Origin: Lysinibacillus capsici
GTDB lineage: Bacteria; Bacillota; Bacilli; Bacillales_A; Planococcaceae
Length of the DNA: 64,000 nt
Direction of reading: 5' to 3'
Assembly (NCBI RefSeq): GCF_003367505.1
Contig: NZ_PXXX01000015.1
Coordinates: forward strand, 229,173 to 293,172
The notes beneath the pieces were generated by a model. That model saw nothing but the letters and a program-made list of their open reading frames with translations, made no database searches and was not told the origin of the DNA. Both the position numbers and the translations under genes were made by a program. Shown piece by piece: positions 40,324 through 49,348 of this stretch. Position 1 is the first letter of the stretch, and every line of letters starts with the position of its first letter.

Positions 40324-40357
40324 TAAGAAAGAGACCATGCCATTTTGGATGGTCTCT
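40324..40357 (-). terminator. Terminator after gerC-type gene
   Basis: AGAGACCAT / ATGGTCTCT with a 10-nt loop and a following T-rich run on the minus strand. Confidence 0.75.
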
Positions 40358-40362
40358 ACCTA

Positions 40363-41529
40363 TTATTCGGTAATCGTTTCTGCAAATGTTTTACGGCCAG
40401 GGCTTACTTTATTAATATGAATATCGATTTTACTGATGGAATCTTTGCTTAAAGGAATTTTGCCATCCTTCTCTAATCTCTTCCAAGCCTTTACATTACT
40501 ACGATAGAGATATTCGGATAGACGAAAGACATCCGCATCCATTTTTAGTCCTTCCTCAAAGGTAGTTAGGATTTCTTCCTTGACGGCTTTTTCTACTTTT
40601 TTTCTTACCTGATTGGGTGTCAGCTTTCCTTTAAAACCATTTAAAATCGTATCGAATTTTAAATTTACCTCAAACTTTACATCATTACCTTTCACAATTG
40701 GCTTGACTTTAACATCTAGCTTTTTAATATCGACGGTTAAGTAATCACTTTTTTCATTATTTTCTAATTCGACGGTGATTTCTCCTTGCTTTGTTTCATC
40801 ATTCATCCACTCTATTCCACGTGCAGATTTGCCTTTAATATAGCCTTTAAAACTATCCTTTGAAAGAATACCAACGCCAGCAAAAAAGGTTTCTGTTTTG
40901 GGGCCATCCATTGTCTCCCAGTTTTCGTTGACGGTTACATAAGGAATTTTCATTTCGTGGTTGGGCTCATTTAAGCCAATGACGAGCTGTCTTAAATTAA
41001 CAGGCTCTACAAATGACTCCTGCTTCGCTGTATTTTTAGGATTACTTAATTTGGTGGCAGTTGGTGATTTCTCTAACAATGGAGAAACTAATAAAACATC
41101 CTCGATAGGATCTTGGGTACAGTAAACCCAAATATGATATCTTGTCTCTCGAAAGCGTAGAAAAGTATCAATAACCGCAATCGCATGTTCAGCTTTCATG
41201 GCACTCTCTGAGAAGAGAAGAAAGGTCATATGTCCCCAAAATACTTCTTGGTCCATTGAACGATACAATTTGTAAATGGCTTCTTCTATTGTCTTACCCT
41301 TCGCTTGACCAATTTCGGTAGGCGCTGCATTAGGGTTAGCTGATTCTGTTTTCGCTACGTTAGCAAAGTTGATAATTTGTAAGTATGCTGTATATTCATT
41401 ATCCTTGTAGTCAACCCCCACACCTTGTACGTAATACATGCGTTGCGGCTCTGTTACATCCCAACAGCCTGATAGCAGTAGTGTAGTCGTCAGCATTAAA
41501 ATAACAATCGCAATTTGTTTTTGGCTCAT
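40363..41529 (-). CDS. Ger(x)C-family spore germination lipoprotein (orphan)
   Basis: This 388-residue lipoprotein has the lipobox LLLSGCWD, where CWD is typical of GerAC/GerBC proteins. The N-terminal domain has GVGVDYKDNEYTAYLQI and the C-terminal domain contains the Ger(x)C segment FEVNLKFDTIL, LTPNQVRKKVEKAVKEEILTTFEEGL and the DVFRLSEYLYRSNVKAWKRL helices. It is the outer-face subunit of nutrient germinant receptors. GerA-type A and B subunit genes would normally be adjacent but none is present, so it is an orphan C subunit, possibly working with receptors elsewhere. Confidence 0.92.
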   Translation of the reverse strand: MSQKQIAIVILMLTTTLLLSGCWDVTEPQRMYYVQGVGVDYKDNEYTAYLQIINFANVAKTESANPNAAPTEIGQAKGKTIEEAIYKLYRSMDQEVFWGHMTFLLFSESAMKAEHAIAVIDTFLRFRETRYHIWVYCTQDPIEDVLLVSPLLEKSPTATKLSNPKNTAKQESFVEPVNLRQLVIGLNEPNHEMKIPYVTVNENWETMDGPKTETFFAGVGILSKDSFKGYIKGKSARGIEWMNDETKQGEITVELENNEKSDYLTVDIKKLDVKVKPIVKGNDVKFEVNLKFDTILNGFKGKLTPNQVRKKVEKAVKEEILTTFEEGLKMDADVFRLSEYLYRSNVKAWKRLEKDGKIPLSKDSISKIDIHINKVSPGRKTFAETITE

Positions 41530-41614
41530 ATATCTCCCTACTTTTTGAAGTTCGTGTATATTAGTTTGTACAAGAACGCAAGGTATTATAAGTAGAGACC
41601 ATTTGTATGTATGA

Positions 41615-41652
41615 AAGTGCTGCTCTCGTCAAAATGACGTAGAGACAGCACT
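41615..41652 (-). terminator. Terminator of ykuS gene
   Basis: AGTGCTGcTCTcGTC and GACGTAGAGACAGCACT form a long imperfect stem with a 5-nt loop just after the ykuS stop. Confidence 0.6.
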
Positions 41653-41659
41653 AATGATT

Positions 41660-41905
41660 TTAGTGGAAATATTTTTGGACGCGTTCAACGACCTCGTTTG
41701 CCGATAGTCCATTCGCATCAATCACAGGACCTTCCATAACTGGATCACTAATTCCCATGACATCGCGATCCTGACCTGTAATAATACAAGCATCACATTT
41801 TTTCGCATCCTCTTCATTGCGAAGCTGGATGACTTCAAAGCCTTGTGCTTTTAAAGCATCTTCGATATTCGTTAATGATTGTTCCACACCAATAATTCTA
41901 GACAT
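41660..41905 (-). CDS. ykuS: UPF0180 family protein (YkuS)
   Basis: The 81-residue protein matches the UPF0180/YkuS family: MSRIIGVEQSLTNIEDALKAQGFEVIQL, a CDACIITGQDRDVMGISD segment and an ending GLSANEVVERVQKY. Small, soluble, with two Cys in KKCDAC. It is conserved in Bacillales and of unknown function. GGAGGTGG lies 6-8 nt before the ATG. It follows the amidinotransferase on the same strand after 80 nt, so they may be co-transcribed. Confidence 0.9.
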   Translation of the reverse strand: MSRIIGVEQSLTNIEDALKAQGFEVIQLRNEEDAKKCDACIITGQDRDVMGISDPVMEGPVIDANGLSANEVVERVQKYFH

Positions 41906-41986
41906 TTCTTGTCCACCTCCTACAAATAATGTGCCATTTCAGGTTGCTCATTATTCATACTATTTTTTAGTGGGGAGAGATAATTT

Positions 41987-42967
41987 CTAGAGATCCGTGC
42001 GTAATAGGGGTTGTGTACTACATCTAAAAGAACCGCCAAAGCTTCGAGAAATCGTAAAATCAACATATTCTACGGTGATACCTCTCTTCGCTAGTTGCTC
42101 GCCAATCCATGTAAATTCTTTGTCTGTAATATAGACTTCTTCATTAATAGGTAAGCCGTTAGTAGCAAGTTTTGCGGCATCCTCTAGGGAAACGTGAATT
42201 TTATCCCAATCTTTTAGCTGTTTGGGAATACCATCAATGAGTGCTTCCTCGCAGACAATCATTAGACCCTCTCTAACGAGGCTAAGCGCACAGTCGAGAT
42301 GAAGAATGGTTGGATGAAGCGGCACTTCGACCACCGTATAATCAAAGTTACTCGCTAAATTACGCAGCCACTGCACACCATTTTTATTGGAGGCTAGTCC
42401 TGAATTCCCGACAAAAATCGTTTTATCTAACACTAACACATCGCCGCCCTCTAAGAACGGGCCAACTTCAGAATCTAAACCATCTGCCATATCAGGCTTT
42501 GGAATGGAGACATAGAAGCATTGATTTTCATTTGCTTCCTGTGCTAAAAGATTACGTACGGGCAAAACTTCGTTGCGTCTATGTGGGAATCGAAGGGAGC
42601 CCTCGATTAAAAAATGGCCGATAGTGAAAAAGGGATCGCGAACGAAGAAATTGCTATAGCCATCTTCTTTTCCTACTTCTTTTTCATAGTCTGTTAAACG
42701 TCTTGGTACTTGTACTTCTACCCCGTATCTTTCTAATACTTTTTTTAAATTTGCTCGTTCCAATTCCCATTGCTGCTGTCTTTCTGGAAAGACATCTTTA
42801 AAATTTTTACCGAGTGTATCTACGCTTGCATAAAGTGCTAGTGTTTCTTCTGTTAAAAATTCATCATCATCTGTTGGAGCCTCCTTAGCTGGAAAAGCAA
42901 ATTCCGATTGCGCCATGACAACTCGTTTTAAAGGAGCAAACTCGCTTTTTACAAAAATATTCGTCAT
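41987..42967 (-). CDS. Amidinotransferase / arginine deiminase-like hydrolase
   Basis: The 326-residue guanidino-modifying enzyme has EGGDVLVLDKT, HPTILHLDCALSL (catalytic His) and the nucleophile cysteine near the C-terminus in SFGGSFRCSTQPL. The order matches amidinotransferase/ADI/DDAH proteins (PF02274). It may act on arginine or another guanidino compound, but the exact reaction is unknown. GGAGG precedes the ATG. A divergent gene lies 116 nt away. Confidence 0.87.
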   Translation of the reverse strand: MTNIFVKSEFAPLKRVVMAQSEFAFPAKEAPTDDDEFLTEETLALYASVDTLGKNFKDVFPERQQQWELERANLKKVLERYGVEVQVPRRLTDYEKEVGKEDGYSNFFVRDPFFTIGHFLIEGSLRFPHRRNEVLPVRNLLAQEANENQCFYVSIPKPDMADGLDSEVGPFLEGGDVLVLDKTIFVGNSGLASNKNGVQWLRNLASNFDYTVVEVPLHPTILHLDCALSLVREGLMIVCEEALIDGIPKQLKDWDKIHVSLEDAAKLATNGLPINEEVYITDKEFTWIGEQLAKRGITVEYVDFTISRSFGGSFRCSTQPLLRTDL

Positions 42968-43082
42968 CTTACTGCCTCCTGTTGTATGATTTAGAAAAAG
43001 TAGTGAAAATTTTTCCTGTGATGTTCCTTATCGTAAGATATATAGTTACTATATAGTCAAGGATGGGCTGTAAGGTGGTGAA

Positions 43083-43283
43083 ATGATGGGCATTGCAGAA
43101 GTGCTGACCATTGTCTTTGTCGTATTAAAGCTAACAAATGTCATTACATGGTCGTGGTGGCTGGTATTATTACCAGCGATTCTTTCATTTAGTCTGTATG
43201 CCATTATTGGGCTGGTGAAGCTTGGGATGGTATTGATTGCTGTGGTAGCAGTGAAAAGGCGGGAAAAGAAAGCAGAATTATGA
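43083..43283 (+). CDS. Small membrane protein (transmembrane Fragile-X-F-like)
   Basis: The 66-residue protein has two helices (IAEVLTIVFVVLKLTNVI and LVLLPAILSFSLYAIIGLV) with WSWWLVL between them, and a basic end (KRREKKAEL). The pattern matches the small phage-associated transmembrane Fragile-X-F proteins found in bacilli. The start has TAAGGTGGTGA. No neighbour link is visible. Confidence 0.75.
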   Translation: MMGIAEVLTIVFVVLKLTNVITWSWWLVLLPAILSFSLYAIIGLVKLGMVLIAVVAVKRREKKAEL

Positions 43284-43377
43284 AATCATAGTAGCCAAAT
43301 TACTAGTAATCAGAACAATCAGGTCCTTCTTTTGTTTCGCATAGTCATGTAGGATCGTATTGGAGATTAGAGCATGA

Positions 43378-43418
43378 AAAAGGTGAGGATAGTCCAATTA
43401 GGTCCACCCTCACCATTT
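43378..43418 (-). terminator. Terminator of yvdD
   Basis: GGTGAGG / CCTCACC stem with a long loop and five T on the minus strand, just after the yvdD stop. Confidence 0.7.
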
Positions 43419-43420
43419 TA

Positions 43421-43996
43421 TTATTTGCTTAATTCATAAGTTTTCACAGCTGGAGGAACAAAGCTTTCACATTTATCTAATAGTGCTGCTGCGTCCTCAT
43501 CAACAATAAGTGCATCACGATATTGTGCTTTTAAAAATTGTTCATTTTGCATATGGTCAAAGAAAGATATTAATAAATCAAAATAGTTTTCCATATTGAA
43601 AATAGCACAAGGTTTTTGAAGCAGCCCGATTTGATTCCACGTAAATACTTCAAAAAATTCCTCTAATGTTCCAGGTCCACCAGGAAGGGCAATAAAGCCA
43701 TCTGCTAATTCCATCATTTTACTTTTACGTTCATGCATTGTCTTTACAACAATCAGCTCTGTCAGCTGTTGATGCGCAATTTCACGTTCTTCTAATAATG
43801 TCGGAATCACCCCAATGACCTTGCCGCCTTCTTCTAGCACTGTATTCGCTACTGTTGCCATGATGCCTACAGAAGCACCACCATAAATAAGAGTAATTTG
43901 TCTTTTGGCTAATTCTTTTCCTAGTAAAATCGCTCCTTGACGATAAGCATCGGAAGCGCCTAGACTGGATCCGCAAAATACGGCAATACTTTTCAT
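43421..43996 (-). CDS. yvdD: LOG-family phosphoribohydrolase (YvdD)
   Basis: The 191-residue protein is of the LOG/TIGR00730 family, with the FCGSSLG N-terminus and the PGGPGTLEEFFE motif that binds the nucleotide phosphate. Enzymes of this family remove ribose 5-phosphate from cytokinin-type or standard nucleotides (AMP-like). In B. subtilis yvdD is adjacent to yvdC, as here. GGAGG precedes the ATG. It is divergent from the MazG-like gene. Confidence 0.92.
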   Translation of the reverse strand: MKSIAVFCGSSLGASDAYRQGAILLGKELAKRQITLIYGGASVGIMATVANTVLEEGGKVIGVIPTLLEEREIAHQQLTELIVVKTMHERKSKMMELADGFIALPGGPGTLEEFFEVFTWNQIGLLQKPCAIFNMENYFDLLISFFDHMQNEQFLKAQYRDALIVDEDAAALLDKCESFVPPAVKTYELSK

Positions 43997-44075
43997 AGCT
44001 GATTTCCTCCATATCTGATCGAATTCTTTTATAGTATAATTTATTTTGAAGAGGAAGGAAATGGAGGAAACTGAA

Positions 44076-44393
44076 TTGGAACTAAATGAATTTCAACGCT
44101 GGGTAAAGGATTACTATGAAGCACGTGGCTGGTCAGAGCTTAATATTTTTACACGTATTGGCTTCTTGGCAGAAGAAACAGGTGAGGTAGCCAGGGCGAT
44201 TCGAGCAATCGAGATTGGTAGAGATCGACCAGATGAAAAAACACCATCCTTTGAAGAAAATAAGCAGGAGCTAATTGAAGAGCTAGGGGATGTCTTAGGA
44301 AATCTTATAGTGATTGCCAATCAGTACGATATTCCATTAGAAGAAATATTTGCAGCTCATCAAGACAAGCTGATAAAGCGTTACCAGGAATAG
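44076..44393 (+). CDS. yvdC: MazG-like nucleotide pyrophosphohydrolase (YvdC)
   Basis: The 105-residue all-helical NTP-PPase has LNEFQRWVKDYYEARGW, FLAEETGEVARAIRA (EExxE metal motif) and ELIEELGDVLGNLIVIANQ (the second E-x-x-D site). These enzymes hydrolyse NTP or damaged nucleotides to NMP and pyrophosphate. Its neighbour YvdD is also a nucleotide enzyme. I chose the TTG at 44076, 8 nt after GGAGG, which gives the family length; ATG 44061 is the alternative. Confidence 0.85.
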   Translation: MELNEFQRWVKDYYEARGWSELNIFTRIGFLAEETGEVARAIRAIEIGRDRPDEKTPSFEENKQELIEELGDVLGNLIVIANQYDIPLEEIFAAHQDKLIKRYQE

Positions 44394-44403
44394 GAGGAGC
44401 GAG

Positions 44404-44852
44404 ATGCAATATCAAGTAGAGGTTTTACGGGGACAGCATGAGGATTTTACAAATTTTTTAAGCGAAAAAATTCGTGCCTATAATAATGAGCAATCTCCTT
44501 ATCATCGCGAAAGTAGAAAGAAGGGTGCATTTCTTCCTTTAGAGTTAATCGTCACAGATCAACAGCAGCAATGGATAGGTGGTATAACAGTGAAGTCTAC
44601 TGGGGGTGGATAGAAATACATAAATTTTGGTTAAGTGAAGAATATCGTGGAAAGGGAATTGGCACAAAGCTCTTAGCACAGGCAGAGTTAGTAGCCAAGG
44701 ACATGGGCGCAACAAAAGCCCTACTGACAACCTACGAGTTTCAAGCGCGTACCTTTTATGAGGCACATGGCTATAAAGTAGTGGGAGAAATTAAAGATTA
44801 TCCACCAGGCAGTAGCTACTATACCATGGTGAAAGTGCTTCCTCAAGAATAG
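44404..44852 (+). pseudogene. GNAT acetyltransferase with a frameshift
   Basis: An ATG after AGGAGG opens a frame with ...LELIVTDQQQQWIGGIT that stops at 44613. Beginning near 44590 a second frame reads SEVYWGWIEIHKFWLSEEYRGKGIGTKLLAQAE, then FQARTFYEAHGYKVVG, to 44852. Joining the two by one missing base near 44590-44600 gives one normal GNAT of about 148 residues. Either the gene is inactive or there is a sequencing error. Confidence 0.85.
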
Positions 44853-44883
44853 GCTGTCTAAGGAGATAGACAGCCTATTTTAA
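44846..44883. terminator. Bidirectional terminator
   Basis: AATAGGCTGTCT and AGACAGCCTATT form a perfect 12-bp stem with an 8-nt loop and T tract between convergent genes. Confidence 0.85.
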
Positions 44884-45332
44884 TTGACATCGCCCAAATA
44901 GATTGTTGTTTGTTGTCCTCGTATAAATTTCTGTAATGGTTGGGTAAGCGCTTTGGGGTAAAGTCTATATGTATGAAGCTTTTCAATCGGTATCCATTGT
45001 GTCCCAATTTGAAGACTATCAGGATTTGTTGGTTGACAAGTTTGCGTATTTACCTGACAGAGGAAATAATATTCTACCTGATGTACATCAGCGTCAAAGG
45101 CGGCATGCTCATGATTTTGTCCGATGTATTCACGGATAAATAACAGCTCTCCAATGTGAACGGAGGAGCCAATTTCCTCCAGGCATTCCCTTTGCAACGT
45201 CTTGTGAAAGGTCTCTCCATGCTCCTGTCCACCACCTGGACAAAGGTAAAAGTAGCCCTCTATATCTTGATTTTTTGTTAGCAATAGTTTCCCATCCACG
45301 ATGATGATGGCTTTGACAGAATTTCTAATCAT
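44880..45332 (-). CDS. Nudix hydrolase
   Basis: The 150-residue protein has a complete Nudix box (GGGQEHGETFHKTLQRECLEEIG), with G-x5-E-x7-REUxEExGU spacing preserved. These enzymes hydrolyse nucleoside diphosphate derivatives or other phosphoanhydrides. The N-terminus (KAIIIVDGKLLLTKNQ) is the family start. AAGGAG lies 7-8 nt before the ATG. Substrate not inferable. It appears to be a single-gene unit. Confidence 0.9.
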   Translation of the reverse strand: MIRNSVKAIIIVDGKLLLTKNQDIEGYFYLCPGGGQEHGETFHKTLQRECLEEIGSSVHIGELLFIREYIGQNHEHAAFDADVHQVEYYFLCQVNTQTCQPTNPDSLQIGTQWIPIEKLHTYRLYPKALTQPLQKFIRGQQTTIYLGDVN

Positions 45333-45418
45333 GGACTTCTCCTTTTAATTGTTATTTTTCGTGATCATGACTAAAACGCTTCATGAATGTCTACCTTAGT
45401 AAAAAGGGGAGATGAAGC

Positions 45419-45928
45419 GTGTATTCAATGTCCAATTTTAAATTACTTGTCGAAAAACAGACCGAAATTGATACCATTTATCAGAAATGTAATGATTTAA
45501 TTCAATCAACTGTTACACCAAAGCTAGATGCAGAGGTCGAGCAGTTTTTAAAGCTGGTTGAACAGCATTTGACACAGCAAGGCTTTACAATTACGAATAC
45601 ATCAACAGGGTTAATCGCCAATTATCAAGAGGCTGTCATTAATGTAGATAAACATTCAAAGCATTTGGAAGAATGCTTTTTTATCAATTTAAATAGTTAT
45701 GCTGAGGATCAAGTCTCTATTGTACTCGATATCTCACCAACGATGCTACCGAAAATTTCAAACCAGCTCGATGGCTACACAGATATTATTGAGCAAATGA
45801 CGGATAAGCTAAAGCAAGCAAAAAGTCTAGAGAAAGCCTGTACGAATCCCAAATTTCTTTATAAAACGCAAAGCAACAAAGTTTTTCATACCCCTCAGGA
45901 AGTGTTGGATTATTATTTTCAAGGATAG
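45419..45928 (+). CDS. Hypothetical protein, 169 residues
   Basis: I do not recognise this protein. It is soluble and acidic. The first half is helical (KLLVEKQTEIDTIYQKCNDLI; DAEVEQFLKLVEQHLTQQGFT), then a few strands (FFINLNSYAED, VSIVLDISPTM), then a helix (DIIEQMTDKLKQAKSLEKA). It ends in a FHTPQEVLDYYF segment. The GTG start follows GGGGAGATG; ATG 45428 is an alternative. No operon partner is evident. Confidence 0.68.
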   Translation: MYSMSNFKLLVEKQTEIDTIYQKCNDLIQSTVTPKLDAEVEQFLKLVEQHLTQQGFTITNTSTGLIANYQEAVINVDKHSKHLEECFFINLNSYAEDQVSIVLDISPTMLPKISNQLDGYTDIIEQMTDKLKQAKSLEKACTNPKFLYKTQSNKVFHTPQEVLDYYFQG

Positions 45929-45931
45929 GAG

Positions 45932-45960
45932 AAGCCACCCTAAAATTTTAGGGTGGCTCA
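45932..45960. terminator. Palindromic terminator
   Basis: AGCCACCCTAAAA / TTTTAGGGTGGCT is a perfect 13-bp palindrome right after the stop codon at 45928. Confidence 0.75.
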
Positions 45961-45995
45961 ACTATTTTATAGGATTGGAAGCCCGCTTTCTTCCA

Positions 45996-47171
45996 TTATC
46001 GAATAAACTTTCTTCCGCAAAGCCACATTATCAAGGTTAGACCTAAGAAATAAAGTGGCATTGTCAGTAAAGAACCGTTATGCAGTAAGCTCATACCAGA
46101 TGTGATGGCACTGACGAGTAAGTAATAGCCGAGACTAAAGATAGCGCCTGCTGTGCCAATCACATCCTGAAAATCTACTAACGCTAAACTTAAGCAATTA
46201 GGAAGTGCGATGCCCGAGCCTAGCAGTGTGATAAAAATAGTAATCAGCATACCAATGGCCATCATGCTCGCGTGCAATGGCAGGGTACAAACGATGGTTA
46301 AAAGCAAAGTGCCACCAAGCATTACCAAACAGCCAACATGGATGATTTTTTGTGGTGAATGGCTGATGACGAGTCGCTTTGAAATCATAGCCCCTATTAT
46401 GGAAGCAAGGGCAACGATAATGCCAAGAAATCCGTACAGGCCAGGTGACAGCTGGAAATGCTCGATGAATATAAAGGGTGCTTCGGCATAGTAGCTAAAT
46501 AGAACACCATTAATGCCTCCTATTAGTAGCCCATAGACAAGCACGATGGGTGAAGCAAAAATGCGTTTGACGACAGGCCAAATCGCTGTTCTTTGTCTTG
46601 TTGCAGGATTGGTTGTTTCTGGAAGTCTGCAATAAGCATAGATAAACAACAGGATACTCATGATGACAAGGACAAAAAACACGGCTCGAAAGCCCAGTGC
46701 TTGATCCACCCAACCACCAATTAACGGCCCTATAGCTGGGGTAAAGGCAATGACGGCTGAAATTTGAGCAAACATAGCATGGCGTTGACTTCCCGTCACA
46801 CTTTCACGCAAAATGGTTTGCGTAATAATGGAGCCAGTTGCAGCGCCGAATGCTTGTAGCAATCGACTTGCTAATAGAAAAGGGATTGTCTCTGCGTAAA
46901 AGCAGAGTAGGCTACCTATTCCATAAAAAATTAAACCACCTAGCATGGCAGGTCTACGGCCAATAAAATCAGAAATCCATCCCCAGCAGAAAACGCCGAA
47001 CGCAAAGCCAATAAAATAGATACTTAATGTTAATTGGACAGAGCTATTGGCTACATCAAGTGCAGCGGCAATATCCGGAAGTGATGGTGTGTATATTGTT
47101 TCACTAATTTGTGGAAAAGCCACAAGAACAATCATTAATAATAAAGATGGTACTGCCTGTTTTTTCAACAT
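45996..47171 (-). CDS. Bcr/CflA-family multidrug MFS transporter
   Basis: This 391-residue 12-helix MFS protein has the Bcr/CflA motifs TIYTPSLPDIAAAL at helix 1, WGWISDFIGRRPAMLGG (motif A, loop 2-3), TQTILRESVTG and PAIGPLIGGWV (motif C, antiporter type). Related proteins give resistance to chloramphenicol, bicyclomycin or other drugs. GGAGG precedes the ATG. The gene is divergent from a GNAT at 47445; I see no recognisable operator in the 270 bp between, only AT-rich sequence. Confidence 0.9.
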   Translation of the reverse strand: MLKKQAVPSLLLMIVLVAFPQISETIYTPSLPDIAAALDVANSSVQLTLSIYFIGFAFGVFCWGWISDFIGRRPAMLGGLIFYGIGSLLCFYAETIPFLLASRLLQAFGAATGSIITQTILRESVTGSQRHAMFAQISAVIAFTPAIGPLIGGWVDQALGFRAVFFVLVIMSILLFIYAYCRLPETTNPATRQRTAIWPVVKRIFASPIVLVYGLLIGGINGVLFSYYAEAPFIFIEHFQLSPGLYGFLGIIVALASIIGAMISKRLVISHSPQKIIHVGCLVMLGGTLLLTIVCTLPLHASMMAIGMLITIFITLLGSGIALPNCLSLALVDFQDVIGTAGAIFSLGYYLLVSAITSGMSLLHNGSLLTMPLYFLGLTLIMWLCGRKFIR

Positions 47172-47444
47172 ATTGCCCTCCTACACGCAAAATTCTACTT
47201 TGTTAGTTACAAGTAGATTGCGTAGCTAGGGAAACGGCGGGACCATTATAAGAATACGTTCATAGGATGTCATGTTGAAATCACCTTTATATGCTTGAAG
47301 TAGGAGTGCATAGTCTAGCAACTATTATAGGCTATTTTACAATAATTATATAGTAATAATTGCTAAAGCTAAGAGATATTGCTTGTATATGGAAGGGGGA
47401 TTTTGTAAAATGGAACATATGTTCTTTTGAGAGGGTGTATCTAA

Positions 47445-48296
47445 TTGAATTTTGAGCTAACTTTATTTACTTCTAGTGATATTCAGGGATTAATCGAGCT
47501 ATCAGCTTCCGTTGGATGGGATTACGATGCCTACGAAATTGAAACGATTATGGCAGCAGGTAGAATAGTTGGACATAAAAATATGGAAGGAAAAATTGTT
47601 TCCTGTGCAGCTATTATTCCCTACGACACAAATGTAGCTTCCATTGGCATGGTGATTGTGCATGAGCAATGCAGAGGTTTTGGCTTAGGTAGAATTGTTA
47701 CACAAGCCTGTATCGATAGTGTTTCAGCGGAAACAGCGATTATGCTCGTAGCTACAATAGAAGGACAACCTTTATATCAAAAAATGGGCTTCACGACTGT
47801 TGAGCATGTACATAAATATTTAGCAGACAAATATGTTGAGACGACCAGCAAAGCCGATTTTTTAGGCACTATCAAAGAATTTCAAGAACAGGATTTTGAA
47901 CAGCTGGCCCAACTTGATGCAACAGCCTTTGGGGATAGTAGAAGAATCTTTTTGCGTAAAAGAATACAGCAGTCACAGCGCTGTGTTGTTGTCAAAAATC
48001 AAGACAACCAAATGATTGGCTATGGCTTAACAATCGCGGGGCCAATTTATCTACTTTTAGGACCAATTGTCGCGCCAAGTAAAGAAATAGCGCATCATAT
48101 TATCAATGAATTGGCTAAGGGCTATCAGGGAAAATTACGTATCGACTGTCCATCTGTTCAAAAGGAGCTTGGTCCAATTTTACAACAAAGTGGCTTTACG
48201 ATGGCTGCCACGCCACCTGTCATGATCCGTAATGCCAAAAAAATACCTCCAAGAAATCAAACATTATATGCTCTAGCAGCACAAGCTTTCGGGTAA
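47445..48296 (+). CDS. GNAT-family acetyltransferase with C-terminal YitH/HolE-like domain
   Basis: The 283-residue protein has an N-terminal GNAT domain (residues about 1-135; IGMVIVHEQCRGFGLGRIVTQAC, then PLYQKMGFTTVEHV). A C-terminal domain (about 145-280) is GNAT-related, beginning IKEFQEQDFEQLAQLD, with YLLLGPIVAPSKEIA. The two-domain form resembles the B. subtilis YitI/YitH proteins. Substrate unknown. The start is a TTG after GAGGGTG. A terminator follows. Confidence 0.84.
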   Translation: MNFELTLFTSSDIQGLIELSASVGWDYDAYEIETIMAAGRIVGHKNMEGKIVSCAAIIPYDTNVASIGMVIVHEQCRGFGLGRIVTQACIDSVSAETAIMLVATIEGQPLYQKMGFTTVEHVHKYLADKYVETTSKADFLGTIKEFQEQDFEQLAQLDATAFGDSRRIFLRKRIQQSQRCVVVKNQDNQMIGYGLTIAGPIYLLLGPIVAPSKEIAHHIINELAKGYQGKLRIDCPSVQKELGPILQQSGFTMAATPPVMIRNAKKIPPRNQTLYALAAQAFG

Positions 48297-48297
48297 T

Positions 48298-48334
48298 CAA
48301 ACGTGCAAGCCTACTTTGGGGTTTGCACGTTTGT
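48298..48334 (+). terminator. Rho-independent terminator
   Basis: CAAACGTGCAAgC and GtTTTGCACGTTTG-type arms (48298-48310, 48321-48333) form a stem after the YitH-like gene. Confidence 0.7.
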
Positions 48335-48399
48335 ATTGTCAAAAAAGGATTTTGAAGGAAGAGTAGAGAATGATATGGATGGTAGAGGAGGGGAACAGC

Positions 48400-48933
48400 A
48401 TGTTTCCAGAATTAGAAACAGCAAGACTTAGGTTAAGAGAACTCACAGAGGAGGATGTTCCTGCGATTTTTCGTTGCTTTTCCAATGAGGCTTTAACACG
48501 CTATTATGGGCAGGAGCCTTTTGCTGACACACAGCAGGCTGAGCAGTTAATTAAGCAATTTGCTAAAAATTTTGAGGAAAAGCGTGGGATTCGTTGGGGA
48601 ATTGAACGAAAAGATTCGAATGAAGTGATTGGTACAGTTGGCTTCCATTTATGGTCGGCGGCACATCAACGAGCAGAAATTGGCTATGAAATTCATCCTG
48701 ATTACTGGCGGCAGGGTTATACAAAAGAAGCTGTGCAGAAAGTAATTGCATATGGTTTTGGGGATATGAACTTAAACCGGATTGGAGCCGTTGTTTTTTT
48801 AGAGAATGAGGCATCTTCCAAGCTTTTAATTCAGCTTGGATTCCAACAGGAAGGCATATTGAGGGACTATATGTATCAAAAGGGACAAGCACATGATACA
48901 TTTATCTATTCTTTGTTAAAAAAAGATGAATAA
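48400..48933 (+). CDS. RimJ/RimL-type GNAT acetyltransferase
   Basis: The 177-residue protein is a paralogue of the one at 20493: both show FP(Q/E)LET at the start, EVIGTVGFHLW, EIGYEIHPDYWRQGYTKEAV and NEASSKLLIQLGFQQEG. The class acetylates protein N-termini or other amines. GAGGAGGGG lies 6-8 nt before the ATG at 48400; the longer frame starting at 48370 has no site. It appears to be monocistronic. Confidence 0.87.
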   Translation: MFPELETARLRLRELTEEDVPAIFRCFSNEALTRYYGQEPFADTQQAEQLIKQFAKNFEEKRGIRWGIERKDSNEVIGTVGFHLWSAAHQRAEIGYEIHPDYWRQGYTKEAVQKVIAYGFGDMNLNRIGAVVFLENEASSKLLIQLGFQQEGILRDYMYQKGQAHDTFIYSLLKKDE

Positions 48934-49093
48934 CATAGCTTTAGCGCTTTTATAGAATAATCATTTACTTGGAAATGGATAATAAATAATAATTTAGATG
49001 GAGTTTTGAGGCTGCTTTTTTCGGTTATAGTTCTTATATGAACAACAATTCATAAGTTCGTGTAAAAAAGTAACAGATGAGGGGCTGGGTGTT

Positions 49094-49309
49094 ATGGAGC
49101 AATATAGCACAGCTTATTTTCAAAAGCTAGATTTACTGTCAAGCTTATACGCGGGACAGGCTGCTTTAAAGGATTCCCTTCCAACAGAGAAGGTCAAGCG
49201 GATGGAGCGCTATCAACAAATTGAAGCGGCGATTACAAAACTAAATAACGAAATTAGAATAATTGAACGGACCATATTAAAGTCCTCCCATCCTACTAGA
49301 AATAGTTAA
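49094..49309 (+). CDS. Small hypothetical protein with helical hairpin
   Basis: The 71-residue protein is basic and mostly helical, with a heptad-like C-terminal helix (RYQQIEAAITKLNNEIRIIERTIL), so it probably forms a helical hairpin or coiled coil. GAGGGG precedes the ATG at moderate distance. Terminator right behind. No family recalled. Confidence 0.6.
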   Translation: MEQYSTAYFQKLDLLSSLYAGQAALKDSLPTEKVKRMERYQQIEAAITKLNNEIRIIERTILKSSHPTRNS

Positions 49310-49318
49310 TGGTAGCTC

Positions 49319-49348
49319 AACCCATGCATATCCCAGCATGGGTTTTTC
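49319..49348 (+). terminator. Rho-independent terminator
   Basis: AACCCATGC and GCATGGGTT form a stem with an 8-nt loop and a T run. Confidence 0.85.

Noticed and set aside
44571..44852. A separate 93-residue acetyltransferase
   Set aside because: It lacks the N-terminal GNAT half, which is present in the preceding frame; a single shifted gene explains both.
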